This document shows positions 26,600 to 35,565 of a stretch of 54,467 nucleotides of DNA, in pieces. The first letter of the stretch is position 1, and every line of letters starts with the position of its first letter. Source of the DNA: Clostridiales bacterium. GTDB taxonomy: Bacteria; Bacillota; Clostridia; Oscillospirales; Oscillospiraceae. The stretch covers positions 1 to 54,467 of the forward strand of contig JAAYBD010000025.1 in the NCBI GenBank assembly GCA_012719035.1. Reading direction: 5' to 3'. The position numbers and the translations under genes are program-made. Below the pieces are notes generated by a model that did no database searches, was not told where the DNA came from, and was given only the letters and a program-made list of their open reading frames with translations.

Positions 26600-27673
26600 C
26601 TATTTTTTAATGTGTTCCAATATAAGCTGCCCGGGCACTTTGTAGACCATGCCGGTAAACGCGCCATCGCCGTTGCGCTCTATCACCGTGATATACCCGT
26701 CGCTGCCGTCGTCTGGCAGGTTTGAGCCGATTCTAAAAATGCCGTTTTCGTCAAATAGCGCCGTATCCATCATTTCCTCCATAATTGGGCTATATGAGGT
26801 GCTAAGCGGATCACCCATGTGGTATTCATACGTGTCGCCATAGGTGAGGGCCTGTACACTGTCTGAAACGACCTCACATTTATCCAATGGGATACTTTGG
26901 AGAAGCTGCTTGTACGCTTCATAGTCCTTCTGATTTTTGGCCTTCTGCTCCTCGCTTGGAGCATAGGCGTATACACCCGTTTTAGACAAGTCAATCGTGA
27001 CGTCCTTTTCCGCCGTTTTTCCGTTGATGAAGGCGACCTTGACGTGGATAGTTATCTCCTCTGGAAATGAGGGGTATTCCAAACCTCCAACGTAGTGTGT
27101 GCCCCAAAAAAGGAGGTAATCATCAACCGTTTCTGCATCGAGCGTTATCGTGCTGCCGACATCGTCAAAATCCTCACCGAACATGACCATCTGATTGTCC
27201 GGTCCCACATACAGGGTGGGAACTCCGATCGTTGAGATATCAGCCAGATTGCCGATATACTGCTCAGCAAAGAAGCCGCTATCGGTGGAAAATTCCACGC
27301 TCCCAATGTTTTCACCCTCGCACCGAAGTCCAAGGCCAACGTACATGGTGTTCGTCTCTCCGTCAATGTGCCCGCCCCAATATTCGGGCCGGGTGTCCGC
27401 TATGTCCACCTCGCGAAGCTGAACGGAGCCATCCTCCTGCACCTCCATCGCGTAGGCTTTTACAGCAAAGATGTTATCACCTTGAGGTGTAAAAAACGTG
27501 CTGCCAAATACTATTAACCATATTACAGCCGCCACAGTCGCAAATGATACCACCACTTTCAATACAGGGCGCTCCTTTTGCTCTTTTTCCATGACTTTAT
27601 CAAACACGCGGTTTTTAACCTCATCGTCCGGCTGAATGATATTAAAAGCATTTATGATTTTATCATTCTTCAT
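26600..27673 (-). CDS. Membrane-anchored anti-sigma-like protein
   Basis: A 357-residue protein. The N-terminus (MKNDKIINAFNIIQPDDEVKNRVFDKVMEKE) is cytoplasmic, and one membrane helix follows near residues 39-60 (VLKVVVSFATVAAVIWLIVFGSTFF). The remaining 290 residues are extracytoplasmic, acidic and beta-rich. This is the layout of clostridial anti-sigma proteins encoded after an ECF sigma gene. Its start overlaps the sigma gene by 11 bases, so translation is probably coupled. The outer domain was not matched to a named family and is the likely sensor. Confidence 0.75.
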   Translation of the reverse strand: MKNDKIINAFNIIQPDDEVKNRVFDKVMEKEQKERPVLKVVVSFATVAAVIWLIVFGSTFFTPQGDNIFAVKAYAMEVQEDGSVQLREVDIADTRPEYWGGHIDGETNTMYVGLGLRCEGENIGSVEFSTDSGFFAEQYIGNLADISTIGVPTLYVGPDNQMVMFGEDFDDVGSTITLDAETVDDYLLFWGTHYVGGLEYPSFPEEITIHVKVAFINGKTAEKDVTIDLSKTGVYAYAPSEEQKAKNQKDYEAYKQLLQSIPLDKCEVVSDSVQALTYGDTYEYHMGDPLSTSYSPIMEEMMDTALFDENGIFRIGSNLPDDGSDGYITVIERNGDGAFTGMVYKVPGQLILEHIKK

Positions 27674-28166
27674 TTTCTAAAACTCCTCTCAGCAGATTTC
27701 TTGCTTCGCACAAGTGGTTGCGAATGGTAGAGTGCGGTTTCCTTAATATACCCGCGACTTCTTCCGACGTGTAGCCCTCGTAATAATAGAGATAAATCAC
27801 ATCTTTATAGCGTGTGGGCAGTTCCATGACGGCCTTTAGCGTTTCGTCAATATGGAAAGGATCATCACTTTGCAAATTTCCGTAATCGTCTATATCCGCG
27901 CGGCTGCGCCACCAATGACTGAGGTAATCTTTACAGGTGTTTATAGTAGTTCGTATAAGCCATGCCTTTTCATGTTCAGCATTTTGAAAGACGATGCTTT
28001 TTTGCATTAGCTTTGCGAATACGTCTGCGGCTGCGTCCTCTGTATCAGACGTATTTTTTAAGTATGAGAAGCTGACTCGATATACCATATCGAAATGCCG
28101 CCTGTATATTTCCTCAATGTTTTGTAACGACGCTCCCTCGCCGCGCACCGGCAAAGGCTTTATCAT
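27663..28166 (-). CDS. ECF-type RNA polymerase sigma factor
   Basis: A 167-residue protein. Region 2: IEEIYRRHFDMVYRVSFSYLKNTSDTEDAAADVFAKLMQKSIVFQNAEHEKAWLIRTTINTCKDYLSHWWRSR. Region 4: LPTRYKDVIYLYYYEGYTSEEVAGILRKPHSTIRNHLCEARNLLRGVL, a full HTH. ATG 28166 has AGGAGG seven bases upstream. It heads a two-gene operon with its overlapping anti-sigma partner. It is only distantly similar to the other ECF factor in the window, so the two modules probably answer different signals. Confidence 0.92.
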   Translation of the reverse strand: MIKPLPVRGEGASLQNIEEIYRRHFDMVYRVSFSYLKNTSDTEDAAADVFAKLMQKSIVFQNAEHEKAWLIRTTINTCKDYLSHWWRSRADIDDYGNLQSDDPFHIDETLKAVMELPTRYKDVIYLYYYEGYTSEEVAGILRKPHSTIRNHLCEARNLLRGVLENEE

Positions 28167-28246
28167 CTCGCGACCTCCTTTTATTAGTAATACGATTGAG
28201 AGGCTAAAAATGTCGGATAATTTTAAAAAAGTTTCATAGCCTGTTA

Positions 28247-28440
28247 CTGTTCCATGCCCAGTTCCCTGCGCGGTTGCTGTTCCCGATGCTCTTGATGCAA
28301 AATGATGTACATGCGTTTTCCGATTTGCTCGACTTCTTTTGACTCGTCTTTTGTGGAAATGTATCTTAGACTGAGCCTTTCTGCTCGTCTGTCATCTTGG
28401 CATATTCCGTTGCAATTACCTTAAAAAGTTGAAATTTAAG
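28247..28440 (-). pseudogene. Frameshifted C-terminal gene relic, family not recognised
   Basis: On the minus strand one frame reads FKVIATEYAKMTDEQKGSV and stops. The neighbouring frame takes over at the same point and reads AERLSLRYISTKDESKEVEQIGKRMYIILHQEHREQQPRRELGMEQ, then a stop at 28247-28249. Joined by one frameshift near 28390 they give a plausible helical, charged C-terminus. The style resembles proteins of mobile elements, but no family is claimed. Confidence 0.45.
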
Positions 28441-28626
28441 GAGATATAAACAAGACCATGGATAGGCAATTTTACTATATAACGCATTTAAAAGGGGTTG
28501 ATTCCTTGACGCTTGCAGTGCTGCTCTCTTGCTTGCGACGGTATATTTGTGACGCAAACCTCAAGTTGAGTATTGCTTTTACTGAATAATTACGCCCCTG
28601 ATATTCCAAATTATTGCGAGTTAAAC

Positions 28627-28659
28627 ACCCCCTGCCTCCACTTAAAGAGGACAGGGGGT
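28627..28659. repeat. Strong hairpin ACCCCCTG...CAGGGGGT
   Basis: A perfect 8-bp GC-rich stem with a further CTC/GAG pairing inside a 17-base gap. No T-tract follows. The rest of 28441-28866 holds no recognisable gene. Confidence 0.45.
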
Positions 28660-28866
28660 ATCAATCGGGAAAAGTATCCACAACTCTATAGTCCAACCTG
28701 CGCGGAATCGTGTTGTGTGGAGAAGAGTAAATTCATATAATATCTAAGTGATTTGGAAGACGGTTCTGTAAGTAATGAAGTAACATGAAAGCAATGTTCC
28801 ACACTCATGACGATTATTTTGTATCTTGGATAGAATCCCCAAAATCGTCAATCGTTAATATCCTCT

Positions 28867-29292
28867 CTAATCAATTGAGTTCGGAATACTAATTCCATAT
28901 GAACCGATTACCGTAATGCCATCAGACTCGTATAGAGGAATATACCACAAAAAATTATCTCCTCTTTTTAAAGCTTCTTCAATCAGAACATTTAATCGAT
29001 CCATATAATCCTTCGCCTCTTCCGGATTACAAGGCTGCTCGCCATATAGATCCTTAAGATAAACATATCCGATTGTACCATCGATGCCTGTTGCAGCAAT
29101 TAATTCTGGAGGCTTTGAATTTGAGTCCATATTGGCTATTGTTCCAAATGTTTGACCATTCCTATTCACAGAGTATTTTGTCCCATTATCCTGAGCAAAA
29201 ACATCTAATTTAATCAACATGGCAACAGCTAAAACAAGGCATAACAGTGACAACAATATAATCTTGACGTTTTTATTGGCTATTTTCGTCAT
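28867..29292 (-). CDS. Hypothetical secreted or membrane-anchored protein
   Basis: A 141-residue protein with an N-terminal hydrophobic segment (VKIILLSLLCLVLAVAMLIKLDVFA) that acts as signal peptide or anchor, then an outer domain (KYSVNRNGQTFGTIANMDSNSKPPELIAATGIDGTIGYVYLKDLYGEQP...ITVIGSYGIS). The pattern NxxGQTYG...PxLIxAxGxxGxxGYVxxxDL occurs in small secreted Firmicutes proteins of unknown role. AAGGAG lies ten bases before ATG 29292. It follows another small frame on the same strand by 28 bases. No function is proposed. Confidence 0.65.
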   Translation of the reverse strand: MTKIANKNVKIILLSLLCLVLAVAMLIKLDVFAQDNGTKYSVNRNGQTFGTIANMDSNSKPPELIAATGIDGTIGYVYLKDLYGEQPCNPEEAKDYMDRLNVLIEEALKRGDNFLWYIPLYESDGITVIGSYGISIPNSID

Positions 29293-29320
29293 TACTTAAT
29301 TACTCCTTCTTATTAAGATT

Positions 29321-29572
29321 CTATGGCACAACTACGTTTGACGACCCATAAGTCCATTGACTTTGATAGCTTCCATCATAATATATTTTTGTTTCAGCTT
29401 GTGCGTAAAAATGTCCTTGATGCACATTGGTATTCCATAATGTTGTGACCAACACCAGGAGCAGCAGTTGTATTGCAAGTCCAAGCACTACTACGGAATA
29501 TTGTGCTATTTGATGCTTTACACAAATGTGCCTGCACGCCAAGATGCCCAGGCTGCTGTTGACGATAGGCAA
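29321..29572 (-). CDS. Hypothetical small protein with one membrane segment
   Basis: An 83-codon frame from TTG 29572, with no ATG and no clear ribosome site. One hydrophobic segment (YSVVVLGLAIQLLLLVLVTTLW) is followed by a polar tail rich in Tyr and Gly (YYDGSYQSQWTYGSSNVVVP). It lies 28 bases before the secreted protein gene on the same strand, so they may share a transcript. A small secreted peptide is possible; lactococcin-972-like bacteriocins were considered, but the tail does not match convincingly. Confidence 0.35.
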   Translation of the reverse strand: MPIVNSSLGILACRHICVKHQIAQYSVVVLGLAIQLLLLVLVTTLWNTNVHQGHFYAQAETKIYYDGSYQSQWTYGSSNVVVP

Positions 29573-29998
29573 AATAATACGGCAAGCTGCTATGTCCCGC
29601 CGTATTATAAAAAAGCTCGATTCCCGCCTTATTTTTACATTTAAATTAATTAAATATACCAGAGCCAGCTATCCGTGTATATTCGTTACCATACGAAAGT
29701 GCTGCAAAAGCGCTTGCTACAAATGAAGCAGTATTTTGGGTGTTCTGCACCATAATTTTTCTCATAGGCATTCTATCTTCTCATAAGTTTTTTGTCAACT
29801 TCTGGGTTATACGGGAGCGGACGAAGCCATAAAAATGCTCCGTGGGCTACATAAATACAGTATGATTATTTATAAAAAGAAACCATTTAATAACACTCAC
29901 CCCCCGCTGGGCTTGAAAATGTTATGGGCATGAAATACTATTATTTCCAAAGAACTGTAAAATAATGTCGAAATTGGCACCCGACTGAACAACAGAAG
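29573..29998. other. Gene-poor stretch
   Basis: One inverted repeat (AATACGGC/GCCGTATT, 29576-29606) is seen. A short stop-free frame near 29790-29940 reads LLGYTGADEAIKMLRGLHKYSMIIYKKK without a start; it may be gene debris, family unknown. Nothing else is supported. Confidence 0.4.
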
Positions 29999-30047
29999 GT
30001 TTTGAGCGTAAAGAATTAGTTTGTTACGCCCAGAACTTTCTTTTTTT
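29999..30047 (+). terminator. Terminator-like hairpin in the leader of the broken BchI-like gene
   Basis: GTTTTGAGCGTAA (29999-30011) pairs with TTACGCCCAGAAC (30024-30036), 13 bp with two G-T pairs, followed by TTTCTTTTTTT. It ends only about 20 bases before the ATG at 30068, so it looks like an attenuator rather than the end of an upstream gene. No upstream aptamer class was recognised. Confidence 0.65.
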
Positions 30048-30067
30048 ATTGAAAAGGGGTGAAACTA

Positions 30068-30586
30068 ATGACAAAAGAAAGCTATCCGTTCACGGCGCTG
30101 ATTGGGTAGGCACAGATGAAGAGAGCATTAATACTGAATATTATTAATCCTCAAATTGGCGGGCTTCTAATTAACGGTCAAAAAGGTACTGCGAAATCCT
30201 CTGCCGTGAGATCTGTCGGTGCCTTGATGGGTTGTTCGATTACAGAAGTTCCGTTATCTGTTTCCGAAGACAGGCTGGTTGGTTCGATTGATATGGAAAA
30301 AACGATTATGACTGGCAATGTATGCATTGAAGAAGGCTTGTTTAAAAATGCTGATAATGGGATCTTATATGTCGATGAAGTTAATCTATTGCAGGACTAT
30401 ATAGTCGACATTCTGCTTGATGTGAGCGCAAACAAAGTTAACCGCATTGAAAGAGAAGGTGTTTCCTACTCGCACCCGAGCAACTTTGCTTTGATTGGTA
30501 CAATGAATGTAGAAGAGGGGATTTTGCGCCCTCATTTTCTTGATCGTTTTGGATTATACGTTTCGGTTTTTTCCGAACGTGACCCC
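30068..30586 (+). pseudogene. Magnesium-chelatase-like AAA+ ATPase (BchI/ChlI type), nonsense-mutated and 3'-truncated
   Basis: A good ribosome site (AAAGGGGTG) precedes ATG 30068. The frame reads MTKESYPFTALIG, hits TAG at 30107-30109, and continues in the same frame as AQMKRALILNIINPQIGG. Family members have ALVGQ(E/D)QMKxALxLNxxxPxIGG here, so a Gln codon has probably become TAG. Walker A is GQKGTAKSS, Walker B ILYVDEVNLL, and the family signature GTMNVEEGILRPHFLDRFGLYV is present. Homology stops at about ERDP (30586), where an unrelated frame, the tail of a serine recombinase, begins. These ATPases normally work with a VWA-domain partner to insert metals; this copy cannot be complete. Confidence 0.8.
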
Positions 30587-31104
<518 letters not shown>

Positions 31105-31446
31105 ATATAGAGTTGTGCATTTGCGCTAAAATCGGTGACTACATACTGTTTTGAGCGCTTATATATAGTAACACAAAGGCTATGATGATGTCAAGTGTTT
31201 ATTTAAAATGATTATAAACCATTGCTATCCATTGTTTAATATCGTCAATTGTTGATATTTTGGGTAACGCAAATGGCATGCGGCGCAAATCTGTCGCAAT
31301 ATGAAGCAAAAGTTGTGGGATGATATTGGATAGAGTTTGAAGTGTTCTCATAATAAACATAATAGTAAGTTAATTCAAAGCAATACTATTTTGAACAAAT
31401 ATATAGATTAACTCTGGGTGTTCGATTTTTCCCTGATTGGATTGAG
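31105..31446. other. Non-coding stretch, nothing recognised
   Basis: AT-rich sequence upstream of the tRNA on its own strand, which should contain the tRNA promoter. No reading frame, strong hairpin or repeat was found. Confidence 0.5.
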
Positions 31447-31563
31447 TCAATCAAAAAGAGCTACTTCACTTTCTTTATCCCAGTCTGCTTCACGTATTCT
31501 TTCAGCAACGTATTCCATAGCATCAATTCTGCTCTCATCGATATATCTTAACAGACTCAACAA
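31447..31563 (-). pseudogene. Short headless reading frame, probable gene tail
   Basis: On the minus strand: LLSLLRYIDESRIDAMEYVAERIREADWDKESEVALFD and a stop, 38 codons from a TTG with no ribosome site. The composition looks protein-like (amphipathic, acidic) but no family was recognised. It is probably the end of a lost gene. Confidence 0.3.
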
Positions 31564-31602
31564 TTAGGCTGACAGCCCATAGCATTATTTAATGGTAAAA
31601 AC

Positions 31603-32037
31603 TTAATTAAACGAGCCGTTCCAAACCGGCATATTCTTTATATAATCACTCTTAACAGCAGGAACATAGAATGCTCCATAAACATTTAATCCGTTATTAA
31701 CTTTCATTGACGGCATTTCAATATAGATGCGGTAGTAGGGCATAAACACTTGTTCGTTGCTGCTGGTCCGATATATAAGTTCTATTTTTCTTATAAATTC
31801 CTCTCCCGGGAATTCCTCAGGGGATGTTGTGATATAATTTTTGTTTTTGAGAAGTTCAACGGCTTTTTCTTCGTCGATGATAGGATAATCTCCAAGCTTT
31901 TGAGATAAATCCGGTTTTAAAACTCTCGATAGAAACAGTTTGCCATCATCACAACAGAATGTTACGTAGTTAAAGTTGTAATTTATTATTTTGTCTATGT
32001 CGTTACCACTGTTATCAAAAAACTCTATATTATTAAT
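31603..32037 (-). pseudogene. 144-codon open frame without a start, C-terminal fragment of an unknown protein
   Basis: On the minus strand the frame is stop-free from 32037 to a TAA at 31603-31605. It reads IIEFFDNSGNDIDKIINYNFNYVTFCCDDGKLFLSRVLKPDLSQKLGDYPIIDEEKAVELLKNKNYITTSPEEFPGEEFIRKIELIYRTSSNEQ...YRIYIEMPSMKVNNGLNVYGAFYVPAVKSDYI. There is no ATG, or GTG with a ribosome site, in the first 95 codons, so the 5' part is lost. The sequence is clearly protein-like, with an Asp/Glu-rich, beta-type pattern like extracytoplasmic domains of small Firmicutes membrane proteins. No family was recognised. Confidence 0.6.
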
Positions 32038-32074
32038 TTATATCGCTTGTTTACAGACATTTTTGACACGCTTT

Positions 32075-32103
32075 GACTCCCGCTGATTTGCGGGAGTCTT
32101 TTT
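32075..32103 (+). terminator. Strong orphan terminator on the plus strand
   Basis: GACTCCCGC-TGATTT-GCGGGAGTC is a perfect 9-bp stem followed by TTTTT. No plus-strand gene lies upstream for a kilobase; the nearest is the recombinase fragment. It may be left over from a deleted gene, or insulate the oxidoreductase operon downstream. Confidence 0.85.
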
Positions 32104-32340
32104 ATAGGACTTTGCTCTATAGGAAAACTCAGAAATTATGTCTTGATTATTAAAAAAATGTGTGATATGTTTACATATATAGTTCTGAACTGTTCACGTG
32201 TTCATTGTGTGATATTGCAGGGAAGGATACAATTAAGAAAACTATAAAAGCAATCAGTTTTTAGTTCCGAAAATTTATAACAAACACGCGGATATAAAAA
32301 GCAGGCGGAAATTATCAGATAAGATGTGAGGAGCATGAAA

Positions 32341-35040
32341 ATGGCAGAAGAAAGAAAATTGATTTTAAAGCTCGGGCAGAAAATCACAGACAGGGTTGGG
32401 CATAAGCTTAGCATTGAGGATCCGGAATATTGCGGACTCGCCTGTGTTGTTACTGATGAAATGGCAGAGGTTGCTTTGGCTATGAAAGTCCGCAAGCCTG
32501 CTACTCCCGAAGCTATCGCCCCTAAATGCAAAAAGAGCGTAGAAAAAACCCGCGAGTTAATGGAAGAAATGAGCAGAATGGGGCTTCTTGAGTATAACTG
32601 GGAAAACGCCGATCATCATAAACAGTATATACTTCCGATGTTCGTTCCAGGCTGTGCCGAATTTATGGTCATGAACAAAGAACAGGTGGAGGCACATCCC
32701 GAAATAGCGGATATGTTTGAAAAAATGAGCCGTTTGCCTCTGGAAAAGGTTACCCCCATGGTGCCGATCGGGGGAGCCGGGATAGGTATGCATGTTATCC
32801 CTGTGGAAAAGGCTATTCCCGCAGAACAAAAGTCCGAAAGCTATGAGCATCTTTCTCATTGGATTGAAAAGTATGACGGACACTTTGCCGTAGGCGACTG
32901 CTCCTGCCGGCGTATGCGCCGTATACTTGGAGAGGGATGCGGACACCTTGAAGAAGATATGTGCATCGGTGTGGGCGATATGGCCGAATATCTGGTTGAA
33001 ACAGGTAAAGGACGCCCCATCGATAAAGCCGAAGCCCTTGAGATATTAAAGCGTGCTGAAGACAACGGTCTTGTGCATCAGATTACCAATATAGATGGTG
33101 AAGACAAAATCTTCGCAATTTGCAACTGTTGTGTATGCTCCTGTAATGCTTTAAAAACATCGCAGCTTTTCAACACGCCGAATATGTCCAGATCTAACTA
33201 CATCGCAAAGGTCGATCCTGAAAATTGCGTCGCCTGCGGTCAGTGTGTGGAGACCTGCCCTGCGGGAGCCGTCAGATTAGGTCAGAAATTATGCACAAAA
33301 GAGGGCGCTGTTCAGTATCCCAAAAAAGAGCTGCCTGATGTTGCAAAGTGGGGACCGGAAAAATGGAGTCCGAATTACCGCAACGATATTCCCAGTGCCA
33401 ATTGCTACGACACCGGCACCTCGCCCTGTAAAACAAACTGCCCCGCACATATTGCAGTTCAGGGCTACATTAAGATGGCGGCACAGGGAAGATATACAGA
33501 CGCCCTGAAGCTTATAAAGAAAGAAAACCCGTTCCCGGCAGTGTGCGGACGCATTTGCAACCGCCGCTGCGAGCAGGCTTGTACCCGCGGAACAATCGAT
33601 GAGGCTGTCTCTATTGATGAAATCAAGAAGTTCATTGCCGAACGGGATTTAAATACCGATACACGTTATGTTCCGGAAATGCTAAACCAGACAGGAAAGC
33701 CCTTCGCCGAAAAAATTGCGGTCATCGGCGCAGGTCCTGCCGGCATGACCTGTGCATTCTTTTTGGCTCAGAAAGGATATCCTGTTACCGTATTCGAGAA
33801 AAATAAAAAACCCGGCGGAATGCTTTTGATGGGAATTCCGGCTTTCCGTTTGGAAAAGGATGTCGTGGAAGCCGAAATCGAAGTTTTGCGCCAGATGGGT
33901 GTTGAATTCAGATGCGGTGTAGAGGTCGGCAAAGATATCACACTTGCCCAGCTGCGCGGGCAGGGCTATAAGGCATTCTACATAGCAATCGGGTGTCAGG
34001 GAGGACGCAAAGCGGGTGTTCCCGGCGAGGATGCGGCAGGTGTTCTTACGGGTGTTGAATTCCTGGGCATGGTTAACAGCGATGAAAGCACCAAACTTAC
34101 GGGACGTACAGTTGTCGTCGGCGGAGGAAATGTTGCGATCGACGTTGCCCGCTCGGCTGTCCGCGCCGGCTCATCTGAGGTTTCCATGTTCTGTCTGGAG
34201 AGCCGCAGCATTATGCCGGCGGCCGCGGATGAGGTGGAAGAAGCCGAAGAAGAAAACATCACCATAAATAACGGATGGGGACCCAAGGAAATCCTCGTTG
34301 AAAACGGCAGGGTAAAGGGGATTGTCTTTAAAAAATGCACACAGGTCTTTGATGACAGCAAGCGCTTTAACCCGCAGTATGACGAGAAATCTCTTAGAAT
34401 CGTTGAGTGTGAAAATGTTCTTTTAAGTATCGGGCAGAGCATACAGTGGGGCGGTTTGTTAGATGGCACTAAAGTGAAATTGGGTCGCGGCAGCGGAGTT
34501 ATTGCAGATTCCTTTACATATCAGACCGATGAGCCTGACATTTTTGCCGGCGGCGATGTTTACACCGGTCCTAAGTTCGCCATTGATGCTATTGCCGCGG
34601 GTAAGGAAGGCGCCATTTCCATCCATCGTTTTGTACACGAAGGACAAAGCCTGACAATCGGACGCGATGAGCGCCGCTTCATCGAATTGGATAAGAGCAA
34701 TCTCGACATTAAAGGGGAGAGTTTTGACAACGCAGAACGTCAGACTCCTGCCAAGGGCAGTGCACAGGATGCAAAGCGCTCTTTCCGCGATCTGCGCGGT
34801 ACGTTCACAGAGGAACAGTTAAAGGCAGAGACAAAGCGCTGTTTAGGATGCGGTGCATCCGTTGTCGATCCAAATGCTTGCTTAGGCTGCGCCGTATGTA
34901 CGACCCGGTGTGAATTTGATGCCATTCATCTTGAAAGGGTATTTGACGGACGTATGATAAAGAGCGAGGATAAAATGAAAGCAATCCTCCCATATGCCGC
35001 AAAACGCCAAATAAAGATTTTAACAAAAAGAAATAAATAA
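32341..35040 (+). CDS. Large FAD/NAD(P)-dependent oxidoreductase with several iron-sulfur clusters (GltD/NfnB-like core)
   Basis: An 899-residue cytoplasmic redox protein. Residues 1-180 form a helical N-terminal domain. Cys-rich segments follow at about 184 (GDCSCRR), 200-214 (GCG..MCIG) and 260 (CNCCVCSC), then a ferredoxin motif at about 296 (CVACGQCVETCPAG). From about 362 comes the GltD-type region: CKTNCPAHI and CGRICNRRCEQACTRG, FAD-binding IAVIGAGPAGMTCAFFLA (about 458) and NAD(P)-binding TVVVGGGNVAIDVARSA (about 589). A last cluster region, CLGCG and CLGCAVCTTRCEFDAI, is at about 833-860. Such enzymes move electrons between NAD(P)H and ferredoxin-like carriers; the partner here is unknown. 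ATG 32341 has AGGAG seven bases upstream; GTG 32326 lacks a site. It is followed after 17 bases by hypA. Confidence 0.82.
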   Translation: MAEERKLILKLGQKITDRVGHKLSIEDPEYCGLACVVTDEMAEVALAMKVRKPATPEAIAPKCKKSVEKTRELMEEMSRMGLLEYNWENADHHKQYILPMFVPGCAEFMVMNKEQVEAHPEIADMFEKMSRLPLEKVTPMVPIGGAGIGMHVIPVEKAIPAEQKSESYEHLSHWIEKYDGHFAVGDCSCRRMRRILGEGCGHLEEDMCIGVGDMAEYLVETGKGRPIDKAEALEILKRAEDNGLVHQITNIDGEDKIFAICNCCVCSCNALKTSQLFNTPNMSRSNYIAKVDPENCVACGQCVETCPAGAVRLGQKLCTKEGAVQYPKKELPDVAKWGPEKWSPNYRNDIPSANCYDTGTSPCKTNCPAHIAVQGYIKMAAQGRYTDALKLIKKENPFPAVCGRICNRRCEQACTRGTIDEAVSIDEIKKFIAERDLNTDTRYVPEMLNQTGKPFAEKIAVIGAGPAGMTCAFFLAQKGYPVTVFEKNKKPGGMLLMGIPAFRLEKDVVEAEIEVLRQMGVEFRCGVEVGKDITLAQLRGQGYKAFYIAIGCQGGRKAGVPGEDAAGVLTGVEFLGMVNSDESTKLTGRTVVVGGGNVAIDVARSAVRAGSSEVSMFCLESRSIMPAAADEVEEAEEENITINNGWGPKEILVENGRVKGIVFKKCTQVFDDSKRFNPQYDEKSLRIVECENVLLSIGQSIQWGGLLDGTKVKLGRGSGVIADSFTYQTDEPDIFAGGDVYTGPKFAIDAIAAGKEGAISIHRFVHEGQSLTIGRDERRFIELDKSNLDIKGESFDNAERQTPAKGSAQDAKRSFRDLRGTFTEEQLKAETKRCLGCGASVVDPNACLGCAVCTTRCEFDAIHLERVFDGRMIKSEDKMKAILPYAAKRQIKILTKRNK

Positions 35041-35057
35041 ATTGAAAGGCGAAAATT

Positions 35058-35402
35058 ATGCACGAATTAGGACTTGTAGTTTATGTTATCGATGCCGTTG
35101 AGCAGCTTGCAAAAGAAAAGAATCTGACGGAAATCGGTTCGATTACACTGGAACTTGGAGAGGTCAGCTCGGTCGTGCCTGATTATTTCAAAGACTGCTG
35201 GAATTATAGCCATAAGAAGTCGGATCTGTTAAAGAATACGGAACTGAAAATAGAGATTATCCCTGCGCTTACTGTTTGCAGCGACTGCGGCAAGACATAT
35301 CCTACGGTTGAATTCAAAAAGAAATGCCCGCATTGCAGCAGTGATGATACTTATCTGCTTCGCGGCAATGAATTTAATATTAAGGAAATCGAAGCTTGCT
35401 GA
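35058..35402 (+). CDS. hypA: HypA, hydrogenase/urease nickel metallochaperone
   Basis: A 114-residue protein, normal HypA length. It starts MHELGLVVYVIDAV, with the Met-His-Glu nickel site. The zinc loop has two CxxC pairs (CSDCGKTYP and CPHCSSDD). HypA delivers nickel to [NiFe]-hydrogenase together with HypB. No hydrogenase subunit or other hyp gene is in the window. It is instead paired in an apparent operon with the FAD/Fe-S oxidoreductase, a context that may point to a different metal or redox task or to a hydrogenase elsewhere. GAAAGG precedes the ATG. Confidence 0.9.
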   Translation: MHELGLVVYVIDAVEQLAKEKNLTEIGSITLELGEVSSVVPDYFKDCWNYSHKKSDLLKNTELKIEIIPALTVCSDCGKTYPTVEFKKKCPHCSSDDTYLLRGNEFNIKEIEAC

Positions 35403-35502
35403 ACGCTGAGCCGGTTGCCAAATCATTTGCAAGGTAACGGAACGCTCCATTCCGTTTTTGCCGCTTCGCGGCAATAGCCTTACTCTCTTCATCCTATAGC
35501 GT

Positions 35503-35535
35503 GAGCGGACAGAAAAACGATTTTTCTGTCCGCTC
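35503..35535. repeat. Perfect 15-bp inverted repeat with CGA loop
   Basis: GAGCGGACAGAAAAA-CGA-TTTTTCTGTCCGCTC between hypA and the small GntR gene. T and A runs are within the stem, so it can act as a terminator on either strand or as a regulatory dyad. A smaller hairpin (TTGCCGC/GCGGCAA, near 35457-35474) precedes it. Confidence 0.65.
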
Positions 35536-35565
35536 GAATCATATTGCCAATTTGGAGATTTATGT

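Noticed and set aside
29321-29572. Lactococcin-972-type bacteriocin
   Set aside because: The Trp-Tyr-Gly-Ser tail looked suggestive, but the repeated WxYG patterns of that family are missing and the start is poor.
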